Notes: generated by a model not told the origin, from the sequence alone. A stretch of 64,000 nucleotides of DNA from Alkalibacterium sp049389645 (GCF_049389645.1 NZ_CP186540.1:1488001-1552000), one strand, 5' to 3'. Counted from the stretch's first letter, positions 25,894 to 34,330 are shown. Program-made: numbers and translations.

Positions 25894-26772
25894 TTAGTAA
25901 TACAACTGCAACTCTTCTAGCTGTTTAACTAAGGTCACTTTGCTGTCCTGAAGGTGCTTTTGAATACGTTCGACTTCGATATAGAGGGTATCAAGATTAG
26001 CTTTATTTCGCTGAATGGTATCTTTGGTACTCCAGTCTGAAAAGATATTATCGAAAAAGACATCAAACACGCGTCTCATTTGACTAAGGTTTTCATAGTC
26101 CAGAACATTTTGCAGATCAACATCTTTCAGTTCTTTCTTGTAGCGTTCAATTAATCCTTCTAGATAAAAGAGTTCTTCTTCAGCCTGATCGATTTTATCA
26201 TACTTGAACATATCGATCAGGAAACTGTCAGTGAACATATCCCAGGTGGCTAAAGAGTCAGCGGAATCTAGCTTTTCTAATGTCGATTTCAAACCGCTTA
26301 AGACACTCTGTCCGGCATTCAATGCTTCACTGATTTCTTGGATGTCTGATTCCAGTTGGAGTTGCTGTTCTTCTTTCCGGGAAAGGTCTTCTTGAAAATC
26401 AGGATCTGTCACTTTCAACTTTTCTTTTAAAGTGTCCAGCTCAGCTTTAAGTTGATCGATTTCTTTGACTATACGTGAGAGCTCATCGCGAGATTCCAAA
26501 TACAAAGCAGACGTTTCATCTAAATTTAGTTTAGCTTTGATTTGTTCCTGTTTTTCTTCGTAAAGTTTCTTGTCCTGTGTACCAATAACTGTTCTCAAAA
26601 AAGTAGTTAGAGACTGAGCTTCCAGCTTTTCAACATCAGCTTTTTCTTTCTGGAAAACTGCTTTTGCTTCATTGTATCTAATTTCGTTTAATTGAAATCG
26701 TTCATTTGCTGATTTCTTTTTCTTCAGCAAGCGTTCAAACTTTAATCGCAATGTTTCATATGTATGATTCAT
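25894..26772 (-). CDS. Coiled-coil protein of unknown function
   Basis: About 292 residues, very rich in Glu, Lys, Gln and Leu, with almost continuous heptad-like helix from about residue 5 to 190 (KKSANERFQLNE, DQLKAELDTLKEKL, RKEEQQLQLESDIQEI) and again at the C-terminus (VERIQKHLQDSKVTLVKQLEEL). A middle segment (DMFTDSFLIDMFKYDKIDQAEEELFYLEGLIERYKKEL) is less regular. No signal peptide, membrane helix or enzymatic motif is seen, so it is a cytosolic rod-like protein. An upstream in-frame start at 26796 exists, but AAGGAGG just before ATG 26772 decides. Single gene. I do not recognise the family. Confidence 0.7.
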   Translation of the reverse strand: MNHTYETLRLKFERLLKKKKSANERFQLNEIRYNEAKAVFQKEKADVEKLEAQSLTTFLRTVIGTQDKKLYEEKQEQIKAKLNLDETSALYLESRDELSRIVKEIDQLKAELDTLKEKLKVTDPDFQEDLSRKEEQQLQLESDIQEISEALNAGQSVLSGLKSTLEKLDSADSLATWDMFTDSFLIDMFKYDKIDQAEEELFYLEGLIERYKKELKDVDLQNVLDYENLSQMRRVFDVFFDNIFSDWSTKDTIQRNKANLDTLYIEVERIQKHLQDSKVTLVKQLEELQLYY

Positions 26773-26854
26773 GATTTCCTCCTTAAGTCTTTTCATAATT
26801 ATAGCATAGAGCTTTCTTAAAAAAAGGGGTCTCTGGTTATATTTATGTATGAAA

Positions 26855-26885
26855 AAAAGGCTCAGGAATTGATCCTGAGCCTTTT
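26855..26885 (-). terminator. Terminator of the first betaine-binding protein gene
   Basis: AAAAGGCTCAGGA pairs with TCCTGAGCCTTTT; on the minus strand it is followed by a long T-run (A7 on plus). Confidence 0.85.
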
Positions 26886-26897
26886 AAACGTTTCGTA

Positions 26898-27794
26898 TTA
26901 TTCTTTAGGTTCCAGGTCTTCGATGGAATCAATGTCCATATATTCAGGAACAACTAAACCAATAACGGTTCCTTCCATGTTAGGTCCCAGGTCAATGATC
27001 TGGTCACCATATTCTTCCAGATAAGCACCTTGTGTCGTTGGTAACCATGGAGCAACGGTTGCGTCAACTTCACCTTGAGCTAATGCCTGGAATAGGATAG
27101 ATGGATCGACGTTAGTTAACGTGACATCAAAGCCGTGCTCTTCCAGTACTTGAGTAATGACTGCTGAGGAAGCACGTTCAGAATCCCAAGGGAAAGAACC
27201 GAGTTCTATTACCTGTCCATCCACTTCATCCACGCCTTCAGTCCAGGAATCAACGGTTTCTTGGTTTTGTTCGATCCAATCAGCGGCGGCTACATCAAAA
27301 TCTGTTTCCAGCGCAGCTAACATGATTCCCTGCATATCATCGACTTCCCATGAGAAATTGTCTAGGATAGCATAAGCTTCGGGTCTATCTGCTTCCAAGC
27401 CTTCACGCGTCATGGTGTGAACAAATTCTGCGTCACCAAAAACGTTTTGTGGATCTTCCAGGAATTTCAAGTCATACAATTCAAATTTATAGTGAGGGGT
27501 CCAGCCGGTCAATACGATTGGTTCTTCGTTACTGATAGCTGATTCTAACTGACCCATCATGCCTGCCGTTGAGCTTGTTTCCAATTCCCAACCTGCTAAG
27601 TTTTCATATTCCTCTAAAGATGCCTCTGCTCTTTCAGTTATCCCGGCACCGGGTTCGATTCCTGTAATGGTATATTCAAGTTGGTCACTTATGCTTGCAT
27701 CTCCATTATCCGCTGCATCGTCAGCGCCACAGGCTGCAACCAGTAATGACATTGAAGCAAGTGCGACGAGTTTTAAAGGTATTGTCTTTTTCAT
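26898..27794 (-). CDS. Glycine betaine-type ABC substrate-binding lipoprotein, copy 1
   Basis: Extracellular binding protein of the OpuAC/ProX (OpuAC domain) family for glycine betaine or related compatible solutes. About 298 residues. The lipobox is LLVAAC with Cys22, then an acidic linker. The order of lobes is ITGIEPGAGITERAEASL...GWTPHYKFELYDLKFLEDPQ first, then PWDSERASSAVITQVLEEHGFDVTLTNVDPSILFQALAQGE, WLPTTQGAYLEEYGD and LVVPEYMDIDSIEDL. Trp residues in GWTPH, FPWDS and PWLPTT would build the betaine-binding cage. There is no permease or ATPase gene beside it. The paralogue at 28010 lies 215 bp upstream on the same strand. Confidence 0.88.
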   Translation of the reverse strand: MKKTIPLKLVALASMSLLVAACGADDAADNGDASISDQLEYTITGIEPGAGITERAEASLEEYENLAGWELETSSTAGMMGQLESAISNEEPIVLTGWTPHYKFELYDLKFLEDPQNVFGDAEFVHTMTREGLEADRPEAYAILDNFSWEVDDMQGIMLAALETDFDVAAADWIEQNQETVDSWTEGVDEVDGQVIELGSFPWDSERASSAVITQVLEEHGFDVTLTNVDPSILFQALAQGEVDATVAPWLPTTQGAYLEEYGDQIIDLGPNMEGTVIGLVVPEYMDIDSIEDLEPKE

Positions 27795-27965
27795 AATAAT
27801 TCCTCCTGTATTGATTTGATTTAAATTTATTTAAAGTTTATCAATGTTTCATAAAACTATCATGAATGATTTCACACACATTCCAATGTTAGCATACAAT
27901 TAAATGTCTATAAACTGATATGTGCTCACAAAAGGATATAGACGGTTCAATTTAATATTTTCCGT

Positions 27966-27995
27966 AAAAAAATCGGGAAGTTTCTTCCCGATTTT
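27966..27995 (-). terminator. Terminator of the second betaine-binding protein gene
   Basis: AAATCGGGAAG pairs with CTTCCCGATTT around a 3-nt loop, followed on the minus strand by a T-run. It separates the two paralogues into independent transcripts. Confidence 0.85.
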
Positions 27996-28009
27996 AGTTG
28001 ATTCTTGTA

Positions 28010-28906
28010 TTAGTCATTTGCAGGTATGTCTTCAATGGAATCGATATCCATGTATGCAGGTACTACAAGACCTGAAACCGCACCTGGCAGGTTAGGACCT
28101 AAGTCAACCAAATCATCTCCATATTCTTCCATGAAGGCGCCATGAGTGGTGGGTAACCATGGTGTAACGGTCGCATCGGCTTCGCCTTGTGCCAAGGCTT
28201 GAAATAAAATAGATGGATCGACACTAGTCACGTTTACATCAAAACCGTGATTTTCAAGTACCAAGGTCATGACATGAGCAGAAGCACGTTCTGTATCCCA
28301 TGGCATGGAAATGAGATCGATGGACTGGCCATCGCTTTCTGGAACACCATCGGTCCATTCATTTACTAAGTCCAAGTTTTCGTCGTACCAGTTTTGAGCT
28401 GCTTCTTCAAAGGGGAGCTCTTGAGCTTCTAGAACAACTTGCTGCATATCTTCTATTTCCCAAGCGAAATTGTCCAAAATAGCGGTAGCATCAGGCATGT
28501 CATCTTCAAGCCCGATACGGGTCATGGTGTGAATGTTTTCAGATGCACCAAAAGATTGTTGTGGATCTTCAAGTATTTTCAAGTCATAGATTTCAAATAT
28601 GTGATGGGGCTGCCATCCTGTGATGATGATCGGTTCTTCATTCTGGATAGCTTGATCAAGTTCGACCATCATACCGCCTGTTGAACTTTCTTGAAGCTCC
28701 CAACCGTCTAAGTTATCATATTCCTCAAGTGTTGTTCGTGCGCTCTCTGTAATACCAGAGCCTGGTTCAATACCAGTAATCGTATAATCCATTTGTTCAA
28801 ACATAGTCGTGTCTTGGCTGTCTGCTGAGCCATCATTGCCACACGCGGCGATCAATAATGAAACAGAAGCTAATGATACTATTTTCAAAGGTGTTATTGT
28901 GTTCAT
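28010..28906 (-). CDS. Glycine betaine-type ABC substrate-binding lipoprotein, copy 2
   Basis: Paralogue of the protein at 26898, the same length (298 residues), the same lobe order and shared runs such as VDPSILFQALAQGE and VVPAYMDIDSIEDI. Lipobox LLIAAC with Cys22. The binding-lobe motif is GWQPHHIFEIYDLK here (GWTPHYKFELYDLK in copy 1), and MPWDTERAS and PWLPTTHGAF keep the other tryptophans. The changes next to the Trp cage hint at a different ligand preference. Like copy 1 it has no adjacent permease or ATPase, so both must serve a transporter encoded elsewhere, or act as extra receptors. GGAGG lies before the ATG. The copies have separate terminators. Confidence 0.88.
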   Translation of the reverse strand: MNTITPLKIVSLASVSLLIAACGNDGSADSQDTTMFEQMDYTITGIEPGSGITESARTTLEEYDNLDGWELQESSTGGMMVELDQAIQNEEPIIITGWQPHHIFEIYDLKILEDPQQSFGASENIHTMTRIGLEDDMPDATAILDNFAWEIEDMQQVVLEAQELPFEEAAQNWYDENLDLVNEWTDGVPESDGQSIDLISMPWDTERASAHVMTLVLENHGFDVNVTSVDPSILFQALAQGEADATVTPWLPTTHGAFMEEYGDDLVDLGPNLPGAVSGLVVPAYMDIDSIEDIPAND

Positions 28907-29014
28907 CTAAATCCTCCATATATTTATTTGCTTGATATTCCAGCAAATAGAAATTATTACTTTCATGAAAATTTCAGAAAGTTTTTATTCTCATGTATAA
29001 CCTTACCACATATC

Positions 29015-29133
29015 TTTTTCACATGCAAAACTGTCTGCTAGACCTAACTGGTTTTTGGGATGTGCGTATTTCCGGGCTTTTTCTGACCAGAGACATGTAA
29101 CTACACTAAAACCTAGTAGTTGCATGTGAAAAA
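29015..29133. repeat. Widely spaced inverted repeat
   Basis: TTTTTCACATGCAA (29015-29028) and its exact reverse complement TTGCATGTGAAAAA (29120-29133) are 105 bp apart, start to start. TCTGACCAG also occurs twice nearby (29082 and 29140). Confidence 0.5.
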
Positions 29134-29556
29134 TAAAAGTCTGACCAGTGGTGTTCAAGAGGTTGCTATGAACAAGAAAATGAGAGAGTATTTAATGAAA
29201 TTAGTATTCTTTAAGAAGGCTATTTTCCTTTTTTGATAAAAAATAAGTTGGATTATTACTAAAAAAATATATTGAAATCAACCAAATAAGAGACTGATTT
29301 GGTAGGAACCCTTTTTTTGCTTTGAGGATAGTGGCGGGTGAAATGGTTTTACAAATATGAAAGTATTTAGCCATCAGCTTAATTATTAAGACCGGACCGA
29401 TCTGTGGACGCGGGTACTCAGGATGAGCAAGGATCTCCTGTATAGTATCTATCGTGGAAGTCCTCTTTCTAAATATTCTGTCCTCATTATAAAGGTGTCA
29501 AAATCAGAGTGAAATAAGAGCTAAAACTAGCAATATTCTCCCTTTCTGGTGTATAG

Positions 29557-29570
29557 TGAAAACGATAACA
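29557..29570 (+). promoter_or_regulatory. Perfect cre site before the SMP-30-like gene
   Basis: TGAAAACGATAACA fits TGNAARCGNWWWCA at all 14 positions. It lies 20 bp before the ATG, next to the ribosome site, where bound CcpA would block transcription. Confidence 0.75.
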
Positions 29571-29590
29571 TAGTTAAAGGAGAGGACGAC

Positions 29591-30427
29591 ATGTACCGTT
29601 CAGATATGTTTACACCTGAGTTGGTTTTTTACTCAGGCAGTTCGCTACTCGAAGGGCCGGTTTGGGATGCAGAAAATGAGCTGATATATTGTATATCGAT
29701 CACGGATGAAATTATTTATCAGGTGAACCCCAACACAACTGAAATCAAAACCTTTAAAACAGATGGACACATAGGCGCGCTTGTTCTTGATCCAGAAGGG
29801 ATGCTGCTTTCTGCTGAGAAAAATGGTATCTTTCGAATCGATCCGGAAACAGGAGAACGCACCCTGATCACTCACCCTAACAAAGATGGACGGCTAAGGT
29901 ATAATGATGGGAAAATAGATCCCAAAGGACGGTTTTTCGTTGGGACGATGGGACAAGATGAAATGATCGAAAATGCTGCCGAACTATTCGTCATTGAAAA
30001 CGGCGAAGCTGAAGTCGTTTTAAATAATCTTTCTTTATCAAATGGATTAGGCTGGTCTAATGACGGCAAGACCTTCTATCATATCGATTCGGCAACTAAA
30101 ACTGTTAAAAAATATGACTACGATAGTGAAAAGAAAAAGATATCCAATGGAAAAGTTTTGATTGAGCTAACGGAAGGAAGCACTCCTGACGGTTTGTGTG
30201 TCGATATCTGTGACGATATCTGGGTAGCTGAATATGGCGGTGGCAAAATTTGTAAGTGGGATACAGAAACGGGTGAAAAAATATTTGAAATTCCAATGCC
30301 TGCGACAAACGTGACGTCCTGCTGTATCGGCGGGCAATATAATGAGTATCTCTACGTTACTACAGCTAAAGATCAAGAAGATGATGAAGATCTGTCAGGC
30401 GGATTATTTAGAGTGAAAATCAGATAA
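29591..30427 (+). CDS. SMP-30/gluconolactonase-family (LRE-like) protein
   Basis: Six-bladed beta-propeller protein of about 278 residues, probably a cytosolic metal-dependent sugar lactonase. Family marks are LLEGPVWDAENELIYCISI near residue 20 (metal-ligand Glu in EGPVW), RYNDGKIDPKGRFFVGTM near 100 (Asn-Asp-Gly loop), and LSNGLGWSNDGKTFYHIDSATKTVKKYDYD followed by GSTPDGLCVDICDDIWVAEYGGGKI (Asp/Asn ligands). An open frame runs from GTG 29549, but AAAGGAGAGG puts the start at ATG 29591. The perfect cre just upstream suggests catabolite repression, in keeping with sugar-acid use. Ends in its own terminator. Confidence 0.87.
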   Translation: MYRSDMFTPELVFYSGSSLLEGPVWDAENELIYCISITDEIIYQVNPNTTEIKTFKTDGHIGALVLDPEGMLLSAEKNGIFRIDPETGERTLITHPNKDGRLRYNDGKIDPKGRFFVGTMGQDEMIENAAELFVIENGEAEVVLNNLSLSNGLGWSNDGKTFYHIDSATKTVKKYDYDSEKKKISNGKVLIELTEGSTPDGLCVDICDDIWVAEYGGGKICKWDTETGEKIFEIPMPATNVTSCCIGGQYNEYLYVTTAKDQEDDEDLSGGLFRVKIR

Positions 30428-30456
30428 TCAATAAGAATGCGGTAAAATGCGCAAAA

Positions 30457-30498
30457 GCCCGACATCCGCTTTTAACTAAGTGGATGTCGGGCTTGATT
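30457..30498 (+). terminator. Terminator of the SMP-30-like gene
   Basis: GCCCGACATCC (30457-30467) pairs with GGATGTCGGGC (30482-30492), then TTGATTTT. Confidence 0.82.
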
Positions 30499-30579
30499 TT
30501 ACAACGTGTGTTATAGAATTGATTTGATAGAGATTACAGAGGCTGAAAGTAGCTCATCTTCATTTTCCAAATAGGCTGA

Positions 30580-30966
30580 TTATACTGCAGCTTTGACCGC
30601 TTTAACTAAGATGTCTTCAACTTTAACGGCAGCAGCATGTAGCGAATCATTTTCAACCATATCGATAAGCACGGTTGGTTTCAAAACACCTGCATAGACA
30701 GCGTCTTCTTTTTCATAAACAACGACTTTACACGGCAGTAAGTAGCCCGCTTCAATTTGTTCGTCCAGGACTTCTTTAGCCAGTTTAGGGTTACATACCT
30801 CTAAAACAGTGAAGTTGTTAGCAAAATCAAAGCCTTTGCCCTCTATTTTATCTTTCAGGTTCACTTCATAGAGTACCCCGAAAGAGTTATCTGTGATGGC
30901 CTGTTTTAGTTTTTCCAATGTTTCTGTGTATGAGTGTGAGCTTTTTTCTTCGAATGCATAATTCAT
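30580..30966 (-). CDS. DUF302 domain protein
   Basis: Small cytosolic protein of about 128 residues that is almost entirely a DUF302 domain: YTETLEKLKQAITDNSFGVLYEVNLKDKIEGKG at the start, then NFTVLEVCNPKLAKEVLDEQIEAGYLLPCKVVVYEK and VLKPTVLIDMV. The two conserved cysteines (EVCNP and LPCKV) are present. The biochemical role of DUF302 is unknown; some members are linked to oxidative or metal stress. An open frame reaches 31008, but AGGAGGAAATTATC before ATG 30966 decides the start. Single gene, divergent from the ABC exporter operon. Confidence 0.85.
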   Translation of the reverse strand: MNYAFEEKSSHSYTETLEKLKQAITDNSFGVLYEVNLKDKIEGKGFDFANNFTVLEVCNPKLAKEVLDEQIEAGYLLPCKVVVYEKEDAVYAGVLKPTVLIDMVENDSLHAAAVKVEDILVKAVKAAV

Positions 30967-31150
30967 ATGATAATTTCCTCCTACTGTTAAATATCTTACC
31001 TTTATCATTGTCCCTTAAATAATATGAAATAGCAATTCATATGCTTACAAAAAGTAAGGATTGTTTGCTGGGAAATAGGTCTTAAGTCCCTGGCATTTTA
31101 AGGGGGTTCATGGTTAAATTGAAACATAATAAACTTAAAGGAGCAAAATC

Positions 31151-31354
31151 ATGTCACTTAATATTATGGAATATTTACCAATTATTATCCCGTTAGTAAT
31201 TTTGCAATTGATTCTGATGGTGACAGCACTACTTCACCTGATCAAAAATGATCGATTGGAACAGAACAATAAAATTGTATGGGCACTTGTTATTATCTTT
31301 GTTAATTTGATCGGACCGATTTTATATCTCATATTCGGAAGGAAAGAAGACTAA
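31151..31354 (+). CDS. Small PLDc_N-domain membrane protein (YxlE-like)
   Basis: 67-residue protein with two membrane helices (IIIPLVILQLILMVTALLHLI and IVWALVIIFVNLIGPILYLIFG) that form the PLDc_N module otherwise found at the start of cardiolipin synthases. No phospholipase D catalytic domain follows. Its stop overlaps the ATG of the ABC ATPase gene by one base. The order small PLDc_N protein, ATPase, permease matches yxlE-yxlF-yxlG of Bacillus subtilis, where the small protein takes part in control of the SigY system. The role here is inferred from that order only. Confidence 0.82.
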   Translation: MSLNIMEYLPIIIPLVILQLILMVTALLHLIKNDRLEQNNKIVWALVIIFVNLIGPILYLIFGRKED

Positions 31355-32271
31355 TGGCAGTTTTGGAAATCAGTCATTTAAAAAAAGCTTTCGGTAAACA
31401 ACCGGTATTAGAGGATGTGTCTTTCTCGGTTGAAAAAGGATCTATTTTTGGTTTTATTGGAAAAAACGGGACAGGCAAAACCACCACGATGAATATCGTG
31501 TTGGGCTTGCTGAAAGCAGAGTCCGGCGAAGTGAAAGTAAACGGTGAAGTCGTTACTTATGGTGATACCAAGACAAATCGTTTTGTCGGTTATCTGCCGG
31601 ATGTGCCGGAATTCTATCCTTTTTTGACTGCTCGAGAATTTATGCAGTTAAGTTTAGATGTGAGTGGTTCAGAAAATAAAGATGGGCATCAAAAAATCTC
31701 GGAATTATTAACGATGGTGGGACTGGAAGACACAAACAAACGTATCAGCAATTACTCACGCGGCATGAAGCAGCGGCTGGGTATTGCCCAAGCTCTAATC
31801 AATGATCCGGTATTACTTATTTGTGATGAGCCAACGTCGGCGCTGGATCCGATTGGAAGAAAACAGCTGTTGTCAGTGCTTGAAAAAGTGAAAGAGAAAA
31901 CGACGGTCGTCTTTTCGACGCACATACTTAGCGATGTTGAAGCGGTGTGTGACGAAGTGGCTATTTTAGATCGGGGCGTGATCGTGAAACAAGGTTCTCT
32001 CAGCGAGTTGAAGGGTCTGCTGTCTACAGAGAGGTGGAGCGTCACTTTGGGAACACTCGAAGAAGCGGCCAGGGTGAAAGAAGCGCTCGTTGACGGTGAT
32101 AAAGTTTTCAACGTGATCCAAACTGATAATAGTGTGGAAGGTGAAACAACGAATGCTAAACAGGCCATACGTTTGATTATGGAAGTTGTCATGGCGTTAG
32201 ACATCGTACCTGAAAAGATCGAAAGAAAAGAACCAACGATGGAAGAAGTTTTTCTGGAGGCGACAAAATGA
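31354..32271 (+). CDS. ABC exporter ATP-binding protein (YxlF-like)
   Basis: ATPase of about 305 residues. Walker A GKNGTGKTTTMN near residue 37, signature YSRGMKQRLGIAQAL near 130, Walker B LLICDEPTSALDP near 150, and switch His in VFSTHILSD. The C-terminal 80 residues form the accessory domain usual in ATPases of ABC-2 type exporters. With the next gene it should make an efflux or lipid/peptide-handling exporter; the cargo is unknown. It overlaps both neighbours (1 bp upstream, 4 bp downstream), so the three genes are translationally coupled. Confidence 0.9.
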   Translation: MAVLEISHLKKAFGKQPVLEDVSFSVEKGSIFGFIGKNGTGKTTTMNIVLGLLKAESGEVKVNGEVVTYGDTKTNRFVGYLPDVPEFYPFLTAREFMQLSLDVSGSENKDGHQKISELLTMVGLEDTNKRISNYSRGMKQRLGIAQALINDPVLLICDEPTSALDPIGRKQLLSVLEKVKEKTTVVFSTHILSDVEAVCDEVAILDRGVIVKQGSLSELKGLLSTERWSVTLGTLEEAARVKEALVDGDKVFNVIQTDNSVEGETTNAKQAIRLIMEVVMALDIVPEKIERKEPTMEEVFLEATK

Positions 32272-33035
32272 GAGGGACGCTGGCTTTTTTCAAAAAGGAA
32301 ATCATCGAACATATAAGGAATTATAAACTGTTCATCTTTTTTATCGTTTTTGCCATAATTGGGATCCTCAGTCCGCTGAGTGCTAAATTCTTGCCTGAAC
32401 TGCTGGAGGGTTTGATGGATGAAAACATCACCATTATTTTGCAGGAACCCACTTATGTCGATTCATGGATGCAGTTTTTCTCAAATATCAATCAAATCGG
32501 TCTGGTCGTAATGGTGCTTGTTTTCAGCCCAATGATGTCTCGGGAATATGAAAAAGGGACGCTGGTTCATATGGTTACCAAGGGTTTACCGCGGCTAGCC
32601 ATTTACAGCGCGAAATTAAGCATCCTTTACTTGAGTTGGACCATATTTTACTGGTTCAGTTTTGCGATCACATTGGGTTATACCTACTATTATTTTCCAG
32701 ACAGCTCAACAGAAGGTTTGTTTTTATCCACGTTCAGTCTGTATGTCTTTGGACTGATGCTGCTGGCTTTACTCTTGTTTTCCGCTATTTTGTTCGAGAG
32801 CACCTTTGCTCCTTTATTATCCGTAGCAGGCTTTCTCGGGTTACTGTTTATAGGCGAATTGATTCCATTGATTCAGGAATGGAGCCCATTGCAGCTTAGT
32901 GGCCGCAATGTAGAGTGGTTGACGGGTGTGGGACTGGATCAGGAAATGATTCAAAGTTTCGGTTTAACAAGCATCCTCATCCTTTTGTTTATCATAGGCG
33001 GGGGCATCGTCTTCAAGAAAAAAGCAATCAATTAG
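32268..33035 (+). CDS. ABC-2 type permease (YxlG-like)
   Basis: Membrane subunit of about 255 residues with six hydrophobic helices. The first, LFIFFIVFAIIGILSPLSAKFLPE, is followed by an extracellular loop. MMSREYEKGTLVHMVTKGLPR is the ABC-2 family motif after helix 2. Its ATG overlaps the ATPase stop (ATGA). With the ATPase and the PLDc_N protein it forms one exporter complex. No sigma factor gene adjoins it, unlike the SigY operon. A strong terminator follows. Confidence 0.85.
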   Translation: MRGTLAFFKKEIIEHIRNYKLFIFFIVFAIIGILSPLSAKFLPELLEGLMDENITIILQEPTYVDSWMQFFSNINQIGLVVMVLVFSPMMSREYEKGTLVHMVTKGLPRLAIYSAKLSILYLSWTIFYWFSFAITLGYTYYYFPDSSTEGLFLSTFSLYVFGLMLLALLLFSAILFESTFAPLLSVAGFLGLLFIGELIPLIQEWSPLQLSGRNVEWLTGVGLDQEMIQSFGLTSILILLFIIGGGIVFKKKAIN

Positions 33036-33036
33036 A

Positions 33037-33081
33037 AAAAGTCATGGGTCTCTACATAATCTGTAGAGACCCATGACTTTG
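33037..33081. terminator. Bidirectional terminator
   Basis: AAAGTCATGGGTCTCTACA (33038-33056) pairs perfectly with TGTAGAGACCCATGACTTT (33062-33080). Confidence 0.88.
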
Positions 33082-33094
33082 TTGCTGTCAAATA

Positions 33095-33598
33095 TTAAGT
33101 GAACTGAACGTAAATATTCAATCCAAAGGGGACTTCATCTTCAATGACTGCTTCTTTTTTGCGGTCATACATCATATATGGACCGCCGGTAACGTAAACA
33201 AAAGCAGTGAGTAAATAGCTGTCTTGATAAGACTGGACCGTTTTGGCTAATTCTTCCGGCAGGTAGCCTAAAGTGATGTTCTCGATTTTAACCAATATTT
33301 TCCCTTTAGCTTTATTAACAAGATCGACATTGACTGTCGTAATGGTTTCAAACTTAAAGGCTTGTTTCGATAGGGGAGTAAAATCATCCTTCGTTTTACC
33401 CGAATAGAAATTTTTGAATGGATCTTCTTCTACCATCTGTTCTACGATCTTGTCGACCGTTTCTTCGTCTGCCTGCAAATCTTTATCTGTGATCTGTAAT
33501 TCGTGTTTGACAGCATGTTCGTCACTGTTTTCTGATTTGCTTGAATCTCTTGAAACGGAATCGCTCTTTTTACTTTTAAATATATCAAATAGTCCCAT
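33095..33598 (-). CDS. Uncharacterised protein with a possible HIRAN-like domain
   Basis: About 167 residues. The N-terminal 60 are polar and acidic and look disordered (MGLFDIFKSKKSDSVSRDSS...). The C-terminal half reads VNLVNKAKGKILVKIENITLGYLPEELA in outline and goes on to VYVTGGPYMMYD. The GYLPEELA turn followed by a second Ala-Phe-Val strand resembles the HIRAN fold, which binds DNA 3' ends or acts in protein contacts. That is a pattern impression, not proof. AAGGAGATTGATC before ATG 33598 sets the start; the frame itself runs to a TTG at 33616. Monocistronic, convergent with the exporter operon. Confidence 0.6.
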   Translation of the reverse strand: MGLFDIFKSKKSDSVSRDSSKSENSDEHAVKHELQITDKDLQADEETVDKIVEQMVEEDPFKNFYSGKTKDDFTPLSKQAFKFETITTVNVDLVNKAKGKILVKIENITLGYLPEELAKTVQSYQDSYLLTAFVYVTGGPYMMYDRKKEAVIEDEVPFGLNIYVQFT

Positions 33599-33766
33599 GA
33601 TCAATCTCCTTTTCAAAAATCGCTGTACTATAAGAATACTGAAAGTGCTTTATTTAGTCAATTGATGATTTGAAATCAATTGATCATTCAGATCAAGGGC
33701 TATGAGTTGAAGTAATATTAAAGCGATGACAAACTATCAGTATAATATTTTTTGGGAGGAATTTTA

Positions 33767-34267
33767 ATGGTAAAAACATACAGAATAGTAGAGAATCCAC
33801 CATTTCCAAATCACCCACTGCCGGTGCTTTATTATCCTCATGCTTTAGACGAATTGCTTGAACAGTCCGATCCTGCTGAAAGAGTGAAAGCCTTCTTCAA
33901 TAACAATGGCTACAGTAACAGCTGGGTAAATGGTATTTATGCTCATCATCATTTCCACTCGAACACCCATGAAGTATTGGGTTGTGTCGCTGGAAGAGGG
34001 AGAGTTCAGCTGGGTGGCCCAGGCAATGATGAATATCCTTTCAATAAAGGAGACGTCATACTCTTGCCGGCAGGAACGGCACATAAACTGACCGATTCCA
34101 CAGATGATTTCAAAGTGGTGGGGGCGTATCCTAATGGTATGGATCCCGACATGCAACGTGGAGAGGCGCCCGATTATGATGAAGTCCAGAAAAGAAGTTA
34201 CGATGTCTTGGTTCCGGCCACCGATCCTGTAACGAAGTTTGAAGGGCCTGTACATGAATACTGGTAA
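33767..34267 (+). CDS. Cupin protein, YjlB-like
   Basis: Single-domain cupin of about 166 residues. The first cupin motif is HHHFHSNTHEVLGCVAGRGRVQLGG (metal-binding His/His and Glu, near residues 60-85). The second is YPFNKGDVILLPAGTAHKL (final His ligand near 112). The remainder, including GAYPNGMDPDMQRGE, looks like the YjlB family of Bacillus. The reaction is unknown. GGGAGGAATTTTA precedes ATG 33767, which is chosen over an in-frame upstream start. Single gene with its own terminator, just upstream of the acetoacetate operon. Confidence 0.85.
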   Translation: MVKTYRIVENPPFPNHPLPVLYYPHALDELLEQSDPAERVKAFFNNNGYSNSWVNGIYAHHHFHSNTHEVLGCVAGRGRVQLGGPGNDEYPFNKGDVILLPAGTAHKLTDSTDDFKVVGAYPNGMDPDMQRGEAPDYDEVQKRSYDVLVPATDPVTKFEGPVHEYW

Positions 34268-34276
34268 GTTTAACTG

Positions 34277-34314
34277 AAAAAAAGCGCTGGAGGTTTGCTT
34301 CCAGTGCTTTTTTT
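34277..34314 (+). terminator. Terminator of the cupin gene
   Basis: AAAAAAAGCGCTGGA pairs with TCCAGTGCTTTTTTT (one G-U pair), 9 bp after the stop. Confidence 0.85.
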
Positions 34315-34330
34315 GTCTAGAATATGAACC

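Larger units (their letters stand above)
28907..29590. other. 684-bp divergent intergenic region
   Basis: Between the betaine-binding protein and the SMP-30-like gene. It holds a widely spaced 14-bp inverted repeat (29015-29028/29120-29133), a second hairpin ACATGTAACTAC/GTAGTTGCATGT (29093-29126), a short inverted repeat ACCAAAT/ATTTGGT (29281-29303), and the cre at 29557. No open frame of note. Confidence 0.5.

Noticed and set aside
28981..29160. Fifth 52-bp array
   Set aside because: The repeated words (TCTGACCAG, ACATG) are 58 and 72 bp apart, not in a 52-bp register.
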